From NCBI RefSeq assembly GCF_030149505.1, contig NZ_JASBRN010000064.1:1-51991 (forward strand): 51,991 nucleotides of DNA. The letters run 5' to 3'. Source of the DNA: Nocardioides sp. (GTDB taxonomy: Bacteria > Actinomycetota > Actinomycetes > Propionibacteriales > Nocardioidaceae). The position numbers were made by a program, and so were the translations under genes. Shown in pieces: positions 33,084-40,252 of the stretch; the first letter of the stretch is position 1; each line of letters opens with the position of its first letter. The notes under the pieces are model-generated. The model ran no database searches. It worked only from the letters and a program-made list of their open reading frames with translations, and was not told the DNA's origin.

Positions 33084-33128
33084 CCGCGCCCTGTCCGATC
33101 CGGACAGGGCGCGGTTGCTTCTCCGAAC
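33084..33128 (+). promoter_or_regulatory. Leader element copy D (perfect 14-bp stem)
   Basis: CCGCGCCCTGTCCG (33084-33097) pairs perfectly with CGGACAGGGCGCGG (33101-33114) around ATC. The conserved TGTCCGATC therefore spans one stem strand and the loop. TTGCTTCTCCGAAC follows, and then ATG 33129. There is no Shine-Dalgarno sequence. This copy heads the type IV secretion gene run. Confidence 0.8.
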
Positions 33129-33377
33129 ATGAGCGAGCAGGCACACAGCGCATTCACCATCTCCGAGCCGACCCCCGAGGTCGTCGCGCAGCTGCTGGAC
33201 GTGGTGGCCACCCACAGCGTCGACCACGCTCTGAGCGATATCGAGCAGATGATCGCCCGCCTGCGCGCCGACGCCGAGGAGGCGGCCGAGGCACGTGAGG
33301 TGCTCCGCAACACACCCGCCGATGTGCTGCGCGAAGCGCTGCGCCTTCGGGCCGCCAGGATCGAGACCGCACGATGA
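33129..33377 (+). CDS. Small helical protein, 82 residues, first gene after leader element D
   Basis: ATG 33129 directly follows leader element D. The product is acidic and helical (VVAQLLDVVATHSVDHALSDIEQMIARLRADAEEAAEAREVL in pieces), probably a coiled coil. It has no membrane segment and I do not recognise a family. Its TGA overlaps the ATG of the next gene (ATGA), so it may serve as the translational entry point of the type IV secretion operon. Confidence 0.6.
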   Translation: MSEQAHSAFTISEPTPEVVAQLLDVVATHSVDHALSDIEQMIARLRADAEEAAEAREVLRNTPADVLREALRLRAARIETAR

Positions 33378-34312
33378 GCACCAGCACCACGACGCGGTAC
33401 TCCACCCGGGAGCTCCAGGCCGCGGCCGCCGCGCTCGCGTCCGGCCAGTTCTCCACCGCCACGCGGCCCCAAGTGACGACCGGGGCGGTCGAAGACCACG
33501 ACCAGCAGCCGACCGGCGAGGTCAGCGCCCCCAGCGTCAACGGCGACAGCGAACGTGCCCAGCGTGTCGAAGGCAAGGCGAGCACCCCGGGCGCCGGGAC
33601 CGTATCGACAGTGCCCGGCCCGCTCGTGCGGGTTCGAGCAGCCAACGCCGGTGCAGGCGCCTCGACGATCGCGCTCGCCCTGGCCGATGTCGCCGACGCC
33701 GCCGGTGTGCGCACCCGGGTGCTTGATGCGGCCGCGCCCGCCTGGTCAGGGCTGCTGGGTGCCACAGTCACCGAACTCGGCGCCGCCGAAGGATGGCGCC
33801 GCGGCCGCCGCGGCGACGGCGTGATCATCGACCGCGTCGAGGACCCGGTTCGGATCCCCGGAGAGGTGCCCAGCCCACGGCCCGTGGACGGCGTCGACCT
33901 GACGGTTCTAGACGCCGGCTGGTCGATGCGGGAGCTCGGCACCGCCGGTGTGGATTCCTGGGTCGCCACGGCCCCCGCGGGTGTCGAGGTCCTGGTGACC
34001 CGACCGCATGGACTCGCGCTGAGCCAGACCGAGGCGGCGCTGGCCGACCTCGAGGACCAGCTCGCCGCAGACGGGGTCGTGATCGTCGTCGTGGGGGCGA
34101 GCCGCTGGAGCGACCGCGAGTTCGCACCGGCCGGCCGGCTGCTGCGCACCGCGCGAGAGCAAGAGGCCGTCCTGTTCGCCCCGCTGCTGCCCGCCAAGGC
34201 CCTGCCGGGCCTAGGCCCCGACCCGCTGCCCAAGCAGCTCACCAGCCCCTCCCAGCGCCTGCTGGAGCGGATCACCACCATCACCGGACCGCTGACGGCG
34301 AACCGGACCTGA
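33374..34312 (+). CDS. MinD/ParA-fold protein with degenerate P-loop, 312 residues
   Basis: The N-terminal 75 residues are disordered. The rest follows a MinD-like alternation: VRVRAANAGAGASTIALALADV in parts, TRVLDAAAPAWSGL, VDLTVLDAGWSM, GVEVLVTRPHGLALSQ. The Walker A site reads AGAGAST, without the catalytic or deviant Lys, so ATP turnover is doubtful. It stands first among the transfer proteins, coupled to the 82-residue gene. Similar orphan MinD-like proteins occur in SCO6880-type transfer operons. A scaffold or positioning role is inferred. Confidence 0.6.
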   Translation: MSTSTTTRYSTRELQAAAAALASGQFSTATRPQVTTGAVEDHDQQPTGEVSAPSVNGDSERAQRVEGKASTPGAGTVSTVPGPLVRVRAANAGAGASTIALALADVADAAGVRTRVLDAAAPAWSGLLGATVTELGAAEGWRRGRRGDGVIIDRVEDPVRIPGEVPSPRPVDGVDLTVLDAGWSMRELGTAGVDSWVATAPAGVEVLVTRPHGLALSQTEAALADLEDQLAADGVVIVVVGASRWSDREFAPAGRLLRTAREQEAVLFAPLLPAKALPGLGPDPLPKQLTSPSQRLLERITTITGPLTANRT

Positions 34313-34329
34313 GAGGAAGAAGGAGAGAA

Positions 34330-34659
34330 ATGATCATCGAGACCATCTCCGAGGTCGCCACCCAGCTCGCGGCCGCCGGAAACATCAAGGCCGAAGGCGT
34401 CGGCAACGTGTGCGCTCAGGCCCCGACAGGGGTGAAGCCGTACGTCAACGACATCCTCGGCTGGGTCAAGTACGGCGTGATCGCCATCATCATCGGCGCC
34501 GGCTTCGCCTCGTCGGGGGCGCTGATCGTCGGGAAGTTCGGCCAGATGGGCAGGGCCGCGCAGATCGGCGCGTCGGGCCTGTTCTGGACGGTGATCGGCG
34601 CGATCGCGTTCGTCTGCATCTACGCAATCCTCAACGGCATCGTCGGGAACGGCTGCTGA
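34330..34659 (+). CDS. VirB2/TrbC-like small membrane protein, 109 residues
   Basis: ATG 34330 follows GGAAGAAGGAGAG. The mature part contains NDILGWVKYGVIAIIIGAGFASSGALIVGKFG and TVIGAIAFVCIYAILNGIV (given in pieces), i.e. two membrane helices separated by a short polar turn with GKFGQMGRA. This is the hairpin topology of conjugative pilins of the VirB2/TrbC group. It precedes TcpC-like, VirB6-like and VirB4 genes, the expected neighbourhood. Confidence 0.65.
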   Translation: MIIETISEVATQLAAAGNIKAEGVGNVCAQAPTGVKPYVNDILGWVKYGVIAIIIGAGFASSGALIVGKFGQMGRAAQIGASGLFWTVIGAIAFVCIYAILNGIVGNGC

Positions 34660-34660
34660 C

Positions 34661-35479
34661 ATGTTCGACCGGACCCGCCACGTCTACCAGTCGAAGCTGG
34701 TCGACCCCGACACCGAGTGGACCCGCCGCCGACTTCAGATCCTGCTGGGATCCGTGGTTGTCGTGGTGCTCGCCATGGCGGCCGGCGGCCTGTGGTCGGT
34801 GGTCAGCATGCTCAGCGGCTCCTCGGCTGGCGGCGCCACCGGGTCCGATTCGGCGCAGTCTGACCAGGACCAGCTCGCCGCCAAGCAACTGCCTGAAGCT
34901 CCCTTGGAGGCCGCACAGCCGGGAAGTCTGTCGTCGGGCGAGACCGGCACGATCGAGATCCCGGCACCCATGGAGGTTGGAGAGGTCGGTGTCGCCACCG
35001 GTTTCCCGCACACCCCGGAAGGGGCACTGGCTCAGCTGGCCGCCATCGACACGACCGCGCTGACCTCCGCGTCGGTTCGGGTTGCCCAAGAGGTCATCAC
35101 AGCGTGGGCCGCGCCCGGCGGTCCGACGGCGGAGAGCTGGTCGGGGGTGCAGGGCTTGGCCGCACTCTTGGAGTCGGCCGGAATGTCCTCGGAGGCGCAG
35201 AACACGATCACGATCGGCGCAGAGCCGAAGATGGGGTTCATCAAGGGCACGGTCGGTGATGACTTCGTCATCCCGTGCATCGACTTCATCATCACCGCCA
35301 CCACGTCGGCGGGGCCGCCGCAGCAGGTCGCGGCCGCCGACTGCCAGCGCATGGTGTGGCAGGACGGCCGGTGGGTGATCGGGGAAGGGGAGGAGCCGGC
35401 GCCGGCACCGTCGCTGTGGCCCGGTTCGCAAGCATCCTTCGACGCCGGTTACCAGTGGCTGGAGGTGCCGCAGTCATGA
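34661..35479 (+). CDS. TcpC/VirB8-like conjugation protein, 272 residues
   Basis: ATG 34661 follows the previous stop by one base. A short cytoplasmic part with DTEWTRRRLQ leads into a single membrane helix (LLGSVVVVVLAMAAGGLW). A Ser/Gly linker and an extracytoplasmic domain with EGALAQLAAIDTTALTSASV and an NTF2-like C-terminus (WQDGRWVIGEGE) follow. This is the layout of Gram-positive VirB8-type proteins such as TcpC, which form part of the transfer channel. It overlaps the following membrane-protein gene by ATGA. Confidence 0.65.
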   Translation: MFDRTRHVYQSKLVDPDTEWTRRRLQILLGSVVVVVLAMAAGGLWSVVSMLSGSSAGGATGSDSAQSDQDQLAAKQLPEAPLEAAQPGSLSSGETGTIEIPAPMEVGEVGVATGFPHTPEGALAQLAAIDTTALTSASVRVAQEVITAWAAPGGPTAESWSGVQGLAALLESAGMSSEAQNTITIGAEPKMGFIKGTVGDDFVIPCIDFIITATTSAGPPQQVAAADCQRMVWQDGRWVIGEGEEPAPAPSLWPGSQASFDAGYQWLEVPQS

Positions 35480-36852
35480 GCGCCGACACGATTGCGGGCA
35501 TCGTCCCGATGGTCGACCTCAACCCGCTGCACTGGCTGGGGGACCAGGCCAAGGAGGGCCTGGCCGACGGGTTCACGTCGATGATGATGGCGATCTGGTC
35601 GGGCGCCCTGTGGCTACTCGAGACCGCCTTCGGTCTCATCGACAACTTCACCCCCAACGTGGCAGACCCCGACCTGGCCAAGCTGTACTCGGTCACCTTG
35701 TGGATCGCGCTGGTGATCGCACTGGTGATGGCGTTCGGCCAGATCGGCCTCGCGGTCATCAGGCAGGACGGTCGCGGGTTCGGCACCCTGGCGGCGGGCG
35801 TCGTCCAGTACGGCGTCGTCCTGTCCTGCTGGGTCACCGTGAGCGCGGGGTTCATCGCCGCCGCCTCCGGACTCACCAAGGGCATCCTGAACACCCTGCT
35901 CGACGTCGACAGCTTCTCCGGCTACGCAGCCGGAGACGGATTCGTCGACCACGTCTCGGGCACCACCCAGGCAGCCACGCTCGGCATCTGTGCGCTGTTC
36001 ATCCTGATCCCGGCCGCCTTCGGCCACATGGTGATCATGATGGTGCGCTCGGCGGCGCTACTCATCCTGGTGGCCACCATGCCCATGGCGGCCGCAGGAG
36101 CACTGTCGGAGGGCACCAAGTCGTGGATGTGGAAGTCCGTCCGCTGGTTCCTGGCCTGCGTGCTGATGGAGCCGCTGCTGGCGCTCGTGGTCGGGATGGG
36201 CACCCAGTTCGCCTGGGCCGGCATGCCCGACGGTGAGGAGCAGGGGCTCGGGAACAACCCACTGCACTTCGCGTCGACGTCGGAAAACATCGGCATGTCC
36301 GTGGTGGGCTCGATCATCATGCTGGTGGCCTGCTTCATGCCGCTGGTGCTGTTCCGGCTGCTGGCCTTCGTCGATCCCGGCACCGCCTCGGGGGCGTCGT
36401 TCCGCTCGACGATGGACGCCAACGGTGGCGCCGCCGGGCTGTTGAAGGGCAAGGGCGCCGGCGCCCAGGCCACCGGCTCGGGTGCTGCGAGCGAAACCGC
36501 GTCGGACGGTCGCACCAGCTCCGAGAACGGTGCTGAGGCTGAAACCGCGAACCGGTTCCAGTCCTCGGGGTTCAAGAAGTTTGGCGGCAAGGTCGGCGGG
36601 ATGGTCGGCGGCGCGATGGAGAAGACGGGCAAGGTCGCCCAGGCCGGTGCCTCGATGAGTGTCGACGTGCTCGGCCAGTCCGGCATCGGCAACCAGGGCT
36701 ACTACCCGACCGATCACACCCCGAAGCAGAAGCGACAGGGGCAGCCGGGGCAGAAGCTCCGGCCGCTCAACGACACCAACGGCGACGGCGTCGCCAACGA
36801 CCTTCCCCCCGAGGCTCAGGTCGCAGTTGAGGACGGAGCGTTTATCGCATGA
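35476..36852 (+). CDS. VirB6/TrbL-like polytopic channel protein, 458 residues
   Basis: ATG 35476 overlaps the preceding stop. Residues 1-60 begin amphipathic (PLHWLGDQAKEGLADGF). About six membrane helices follow up to residue 300: LWIALVIALVMAFGQIG, GVVLSCWVTVSAGFIAA, LGICALFILIPAAFGHMVIM, then ILVATMPMAAAGA and later segments. A Gly/Ala/Ser-rich cytoplasmic tail of about 150 residues ends with NDTNGDGVANDLPPEAQ. That Asp/Asn-rich loop looks like a thrombospondin type-3 or EF-hand-like calcium loop. Polytopic topology and position between TcpC- and SCO6880-like genes identify the VirB6/TrbL role. Confidence 0.7.
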   Translation: MSADTIAGIVPMVDLNPLHWLGDQAKEGLADGFTSMMMAIWSGALWLLETAFGLIDNFTPNVADPDLAKLYSVTLWIALVIALVMAFGQIGLAVIRQDGRGFGTLAAGVVQYGVVLSCWVTVSAGFIAAASGLTKGILNTLLDVDSFSGYAAGDGFVDHVSGTTQAATLGICALFILIPAAFGHMVIMMVRSAALLILVATMPMAAAGALSEGTKSWMWKSVRWFLACVLMEPLLALVVGMGTQFAWAGMPDGEEQGLGNNPLHFASTSENIGMSVVGSIIMLVACFMPLVLFRLLAFVDPGTASGASFRSTMDANGGAAGLLKGKGAGAQATGSGAASETASDGRTSSENGAEAETANRFQSSGFKKFGGKVGGMVGGAMEKTGKVAQAGASMSVDVLGQSGIGNQGYYPTDHTPKQKRQGQPGQKLRPLNDTNGDGVANDLPPEAQVAVEDGAFIA

Positions 36853-38387
36853 GCGTCTACGGAGCATCAGCAACCCGCGACCGACAGGCCTGGCTGTTCG
36901 GCCTCACCGGCCCGCAGTTCTTCATGGTGCTAGCCGCCGGGTTCCCGACCTGGATGGCGATCGCCATCGGGCAATGGCTCGCGCTGGTGGGCCTCGTCCC
37001 CATGTGGGGCCTAGTTGCCCTGCTGATCTGCCTGCCGATCCGGGGCCACTCGGCCTTCCAATGGATCGGCGTGCTGTTCCGCCACCTGGCCGGGGCAGCG
37101 TTCGGTTGGTCCCGATTCCAGTCCAAGGCTGCTGCCGGCGACCTCGACCTGGGCGACGCCGACGACGAGGAGGACGACGGTGACGCGGGCGAGGCAGACC
37201 TGCCCGGCATCCTGGCGAGCATCCAGATCCACGACGGCCCGCCCATGACCGGGCAGACCGCGCGGCCGGCGATCATTCAGAACCATGCGACCCGCACCTG
37301 GGCGGCCACTGCGCGGGTCGTGCACCCCGGCATCGGGATGAGCGACGACGCCGACCGGTTCCGCATGGGCGCAGGCCTCACCGAGATGATGGAGGCTGCG
37401 ACCGCCGGTAACCAGATCGACCTGATCGTGGTGCAGGTGCGCACCATCCCCGACGACGGCACCGAGCGCGACGAGTGGGTGCGGCACAACGCCCGCCCCG
37501 ACGAGCCCGAGGTGTCGGCCCGGGTCAACGCCCAGCTGGAGGCGATGACCGCCGGCGCAGCGGTCCGGCGCGAAGCGTTCGTGACCGTGGTGGTTCGTGA
37601 GGACGTCATCAACAAGGACGCCAAGCGCGCCGGCCGCGGCGTAATGGGTCGGGCGCGCATCCTGTACTCGGTCCTGGCCGAGGTCGAGGCGCGGCTGACC
37701 GGCTCAATCGGATGCACGCGCGTGAACTGGCTGGACAGCTCCGAGCTCGCCGTGGCGATCCGTACCGGATTCGAGCCAGGCGATGCGCCCGCGCTCGCGG
37801 ACGCGGCGATCCACCACCGCGAGGACCCCTCGATCGCGGCCGGCGTGCCGCTTGGGGCGGCCGGCCCGACCAACGCGTCGACCGCCCTGCGGTCCTACCG
37901 GCATGGCGAATGGGAGTCGATCTCCTCCACGATCCTGTTGCCACGCAAAGGTGCCCGGATGGGTGCGCTGGCGCGCGTGCTGGTGCCCTCCCAGCCGGGC
38001 GAGCGTCGCGCGCTCACCGTGTTCTACCGGCCGGTCTCGCAACAGGCCGCCGACCGGGCTACCGGCCGGGCGCAGATGTCCGCCGTGATGGCCGGCACGA
38101 TCCGCACGAAGGTCGGCAAGGTCGAGCGGGCTAAGGACCGTCAGTCGGTCGGCAGCCTGCACGAGCGAGACGAGAAGCTCGAGATGGGCCGCTCGCTGGT
38201 CAAGGTGTCCTCCGCAGTCTCGGTCACTGTTCCGGCCGGCTGGAACGTGCAGGACTTCGGCCGTCGACTCGACGCCTCGATCCGCATCAGTGGATTCACC
38301 CCGCTCCCCCTCGACGGGGCACACGACGCGGCGTTCGCCGTGTCCGCCATCCCGCTGGGGGTGGGCCTGCCGAAGAAGCGCCGCTAA
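36849..38387 (+). CDS. SCO6880-family type IV secretion protein, 512 residues
   Basis: The N-terminus has two membrane helices (FFMVLAAGFPTWMAIAIGQ, LVGLVPMWGLVALLICLPI) following the GASATRDRQAWLFGLTG motif, a VirB3/PrgI-like unit. A large cytoplasmic domain with VIQNHATRTWAATARV-like and LDSSELAVAIRTGFEP segments follows and resembles the N-terminal, non-ATPase half of VirB4 proteins. In actinobacteria this fusion is the SCO6880 family, which stands directly upstream of the VirB4 ATPase, as here. It overlaps the VirB6-like stop by ATGA. Confidence 0.8.
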   Translation: MSVYGASATRDRQAWLFGLTGPQFFMVLAAGFPTWMAIAIGQWLALVGLVPMWGLVALLICLPIRGHSAFQWIGVLFRHLAGAAFGWSRFQSKAAAGDLDLGDADDEEDDGDAGEADLPGILASIQIHDGPPMTGQTARPAIIQNHATRTWAATARVVHPGIGMSDDADRFRMGAGLTEMMEAATAGNQIDLIVVQVRTIPDDGTERDEWVRHNARPDEPEVSARVNAQLEAMTAGAAVRREAFVTVVVREDVINKDAKRAGRGVMGRARILYSVLAEVEARLTGSIGCTRVNWLDSSELAVAIRTGFEPGDAPALADAAIHHREDPSIAAGVPLGAAGPTNASTALRSYRHGEWESISSTILLPRKGARMGALARVLVPSQPGERRALTVFYRPVSQQAADRATGRAQMSAVMAGTIRTKVGKVERAKDRQSVGSLHERDEKLEMGRSLVKVSSAVSVTVPAGWNVQDFGRRLDASIRISGFTPLPLDGAHDAAFAVSAIPLGVGLPKKRR

Positions 38388-38423
38388 CCCGAGAGCACGC
38401 AGACCGGCAAGGCCCGCAAAACT

Positions 38424-38474
38424 GCCCGGTCGTCAGATGTCCGATCTGGCGGCCGGGCGGTTGCTTCTCCGGGC
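38424..38474 (+). promoter_or_regulatory. Leader element copy E (15-bp stem)
   Basis: GCCCGGTCGTCAGAT (38424-38438) pairs with ATCTGGCGGCCGGGC (38444-38458) over 15 pairs, two of them G-T, around the loop GTCCG. GGTTGCTTCTCCGGGC follows, and then ATG 38475. It lies 36 bases after the SCO6880 stop and has no Shine-Dalgarno sequence. The core TGTCCGATCTGG and the tail are identical to copy B, while the stem arms differ. Confidence 0.8.
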
Positions 38475-38507
38475 ATGGGAGCACCCGCCTGGAAGGGAAG
38501 CCTGTGA
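38475..38507 (+). CDS. 10-codon leader ORF before the VirB4 region
   Basis: The ATG set by leader element E opens MGAPAWKGSL, ending in TGA 38505-38507, which overlaps ATG 38507 (TGATG) of a 44-codon frame. The same arrangement follows leader element B. The AAGGGAAG inside this mini-ORF could also act as a ribosome site for ATG 38507, so the mini-ORF may or may not be translated. Confidence 0.35.
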   Translation: MGAPAWKGSL

Positions 38508-38641
38508 TGTCCACACGACCGAGGGCCCGAACGCCCAAGAACCGACGGAGGACGCTGTCCGCGTACGCCGGGCAGGTTCTCGCCCCTCTCACGTGCCACC
38601 AGGCGCGAGCGAGCTCGCCCGGCGCCACGGGGGAGTGGTGA
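38507..38641 (+). CDS. Small basic ORF, 44 codons, overlapping the VirB4 start
   Basis: ATG 38507, with AAGGGAAG 7 bases upstream, opens a basic frame (MSTRPRARTPKNRRRTLSAY...). It ends in TGA 38639-38641, which overlaps the VirB4 GTG 38638 as GTGA. Arg-rich composition and coupling at both ends suggest a translated link between leader element E and VirB4. No family is recognised. Confidence 0.4.
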   Translation: MSTRPRARTPKNRRRTLSAYAGQVLAPLTCHQARASSPGATGEW

Positions 38642-40179
38642 GCGTGGCGGCGACCAAGAGCCCCGCTCGAGGTGGCGGAAAGACCTCCCGGCCGGCGGCG
38701 CGGACGATCGACGACCTGCTGTCGGACTTCGGGACCACGATGCCGCGCAAGGCGGCACCGGTCGAGGAGCCGCCGGCGGAGAAGCTGTTCCCGGGCTCGG
38801 TCAAACCCAACGGCGTCCGCCGCATGGGGCACGGGTGGGCCGCGACGATGCCGCCACTGGCCGGCTACCAGATGACCTCGGAGGAGACCCCGGTCCTGTG
38901 GCCGCTGATCTCCGGCGACGGGCTTCCGCCGTGGGGTGCGGAGATGGGCTACGACGTTCTCTCGGGCGGCAAGTTCTACTGCGACCCAATGGGCTGGGTC
39001 CTCGACGACTCAATCCCGGTGACCAACCCGAACATCTTCATCTTCGGCAAGCCGGGCCGCGGGAAGTCGGCCACCGTGAAGGCGTTCATGCTCCGGATGA
39101 TCCGCTACGGCTACCGGTCCCTGGTGCTCGGCGACGTCAAGGACGAGTACGAGGACCTGGCCAGGTTCCTCGGAGTGGAGCCGTTCCGCATCGGCCCGGG
39201 CCTCGCCGGACGGATCAACCCGCTCGACCTCGGCCCACTCGGGGTGGACTGGGAGAAGCAGACACGCGAAGAGCAGCACCGGCGCGCCAACGTGATCTTC
39301 AACCGCTGGCTGTTCCTGATCCGCGGCCTGATCGGCTCCCAAGGGGTGACCTTCACCCCGACCGAGGAGCGGGTCATCAACAAGGTGCTACGGCACATGA
39401 CGGGCTGGTCGGTGGGTGCCTCCCGACTCACGCCGGTCACGATCCCGCAGGTGTGGGCGGCACTGGACACGCCCAGCGACGATCTCGTGTCGGACTGTCG
39501 CTACTCCTCCCGGCAAGACTTCTTCGACGGCACCCGGCCGCTGCGAGACGCCCTCGGCGCCCTGTGCGAAGGATCGCTGCAGGGCATGTTCGACACCGAG
39601 TCGACCTTCCACCCCGACTGGCGGGCACCGATCCAGACCCTGTCCCTGCGGTCGCTGCACGAGACCGGCAACAAGGTCGCCGTGGGCATCGCGCTGATGT
39701 GCCTCAACTCCTGGGGGCAGGGCATGCGGGAGACCGCATCGGCGGGCGACCGGCGCATCGTGCTCCGCGACGAGGCGTGGCTGCAGACGCGGCTCTCGCT
39801 GGATGCGGTGATGGCGCTGGACGCCAACCTGAGGCTCTCCCGCACTGAGGGCGACATCCAGCTGGTGACCTACCACAAGCCCTCCGACCCGCTCTCGGCC
39901 GGCGACCAAGGCAGCCAAGCCGCCCAGATCGCCAAGGACCTCCTCAACCTCTCCGACGTCCGGATCCTGATGGGCCAGGACGAGTCGGTCGCTGACGAGC
40001 TCGGCCGCCTGATGGGTCTCTCGGAGATGCAGCAGAGCGTCATCACCAACTGGGCGATGCAGGAGAAGGGCCGCGCCCTATGGATGGTGGGCGACCAGCG
40101 ATACAAGGTCCAGACCCTGCTGACCCCTCTGGAGAAGCGGCTGACCTACACCAACGACGCGATCGACCCGGCGGCGTGA
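38638..40179 (+). CDS. VirB4-like conjugation ATPase (ATPase half), about 513 residues
   Basis: The protein has Walker A GKPGRGKSATVKAF near residue 138, GDVKDEYEDLARFLG soon after, and Walker B RRIVLRDEAWL near 372. QLVTYHKPSDPL and the RILMGQDESVADELGRLMG region follow. These are typical of the C-terminal motor domain of VirB4/TraC proteins; the N-terminal VirB4 region is supplied by the upstream SCO6880-type protein. It energises assembly of the transfer channel at the membrane. GTG 38638 overlaps the small upstream ORF; GTG 38644 is an equally possible start. The stop is followed by a 73-base gap. Confidence 0.88.
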   Translation: MSVAATKSPARGGGKTSRPAARTIDDLLSDFGTTMPRKAAPVEEPPAEKLFPGSVKPNGVRRMGHGWAATMPPLAGYQMTSEETPVLWPLISGDGLPPWGAEMGYDVLSGGKFYCDPMGWVLDDSIPVTNPNIFIFGKPGRGKSATVKAFMLRMIRYGYRSLVLGDVKDEYEDLARFLGVEPFRIGPGLAGRINPLDLGPLGVDWEKQTREEQHRRANVIFNRWLFLIRGLIGSQGVTFTPTEERVINKVLRHMTGWSVGASRLTPVTIPQVWAALDTPSDDLVSDCRYSSRQDFFDGTRPLRDALGALCEGSLQGMFDTESTFHPDWRAPIQTLSLRSLHETGNKVAVGIALMCLNSWGQGMRETASAGDRRIVLRDEAWLQTRLSLDAVMALDANLRLSRTEGDIQLVTYHKPSDPLSAGDQGSQAAQIAKDLLNLSDVRILMGQDESVADELGRLMGLSEMQQSVITNWAMQEKGRALWMVGDQRYKVQTLLTPLEKRLTYTNDAIDPAA

Positions 40180-40252
40180 ATGTTCCCCAGATTTCCGACC
40201 GTCTTGCGGCGAACTTGCCCGTGCTCGGCTGCGATCTGAGGAGGCCGTCGTC

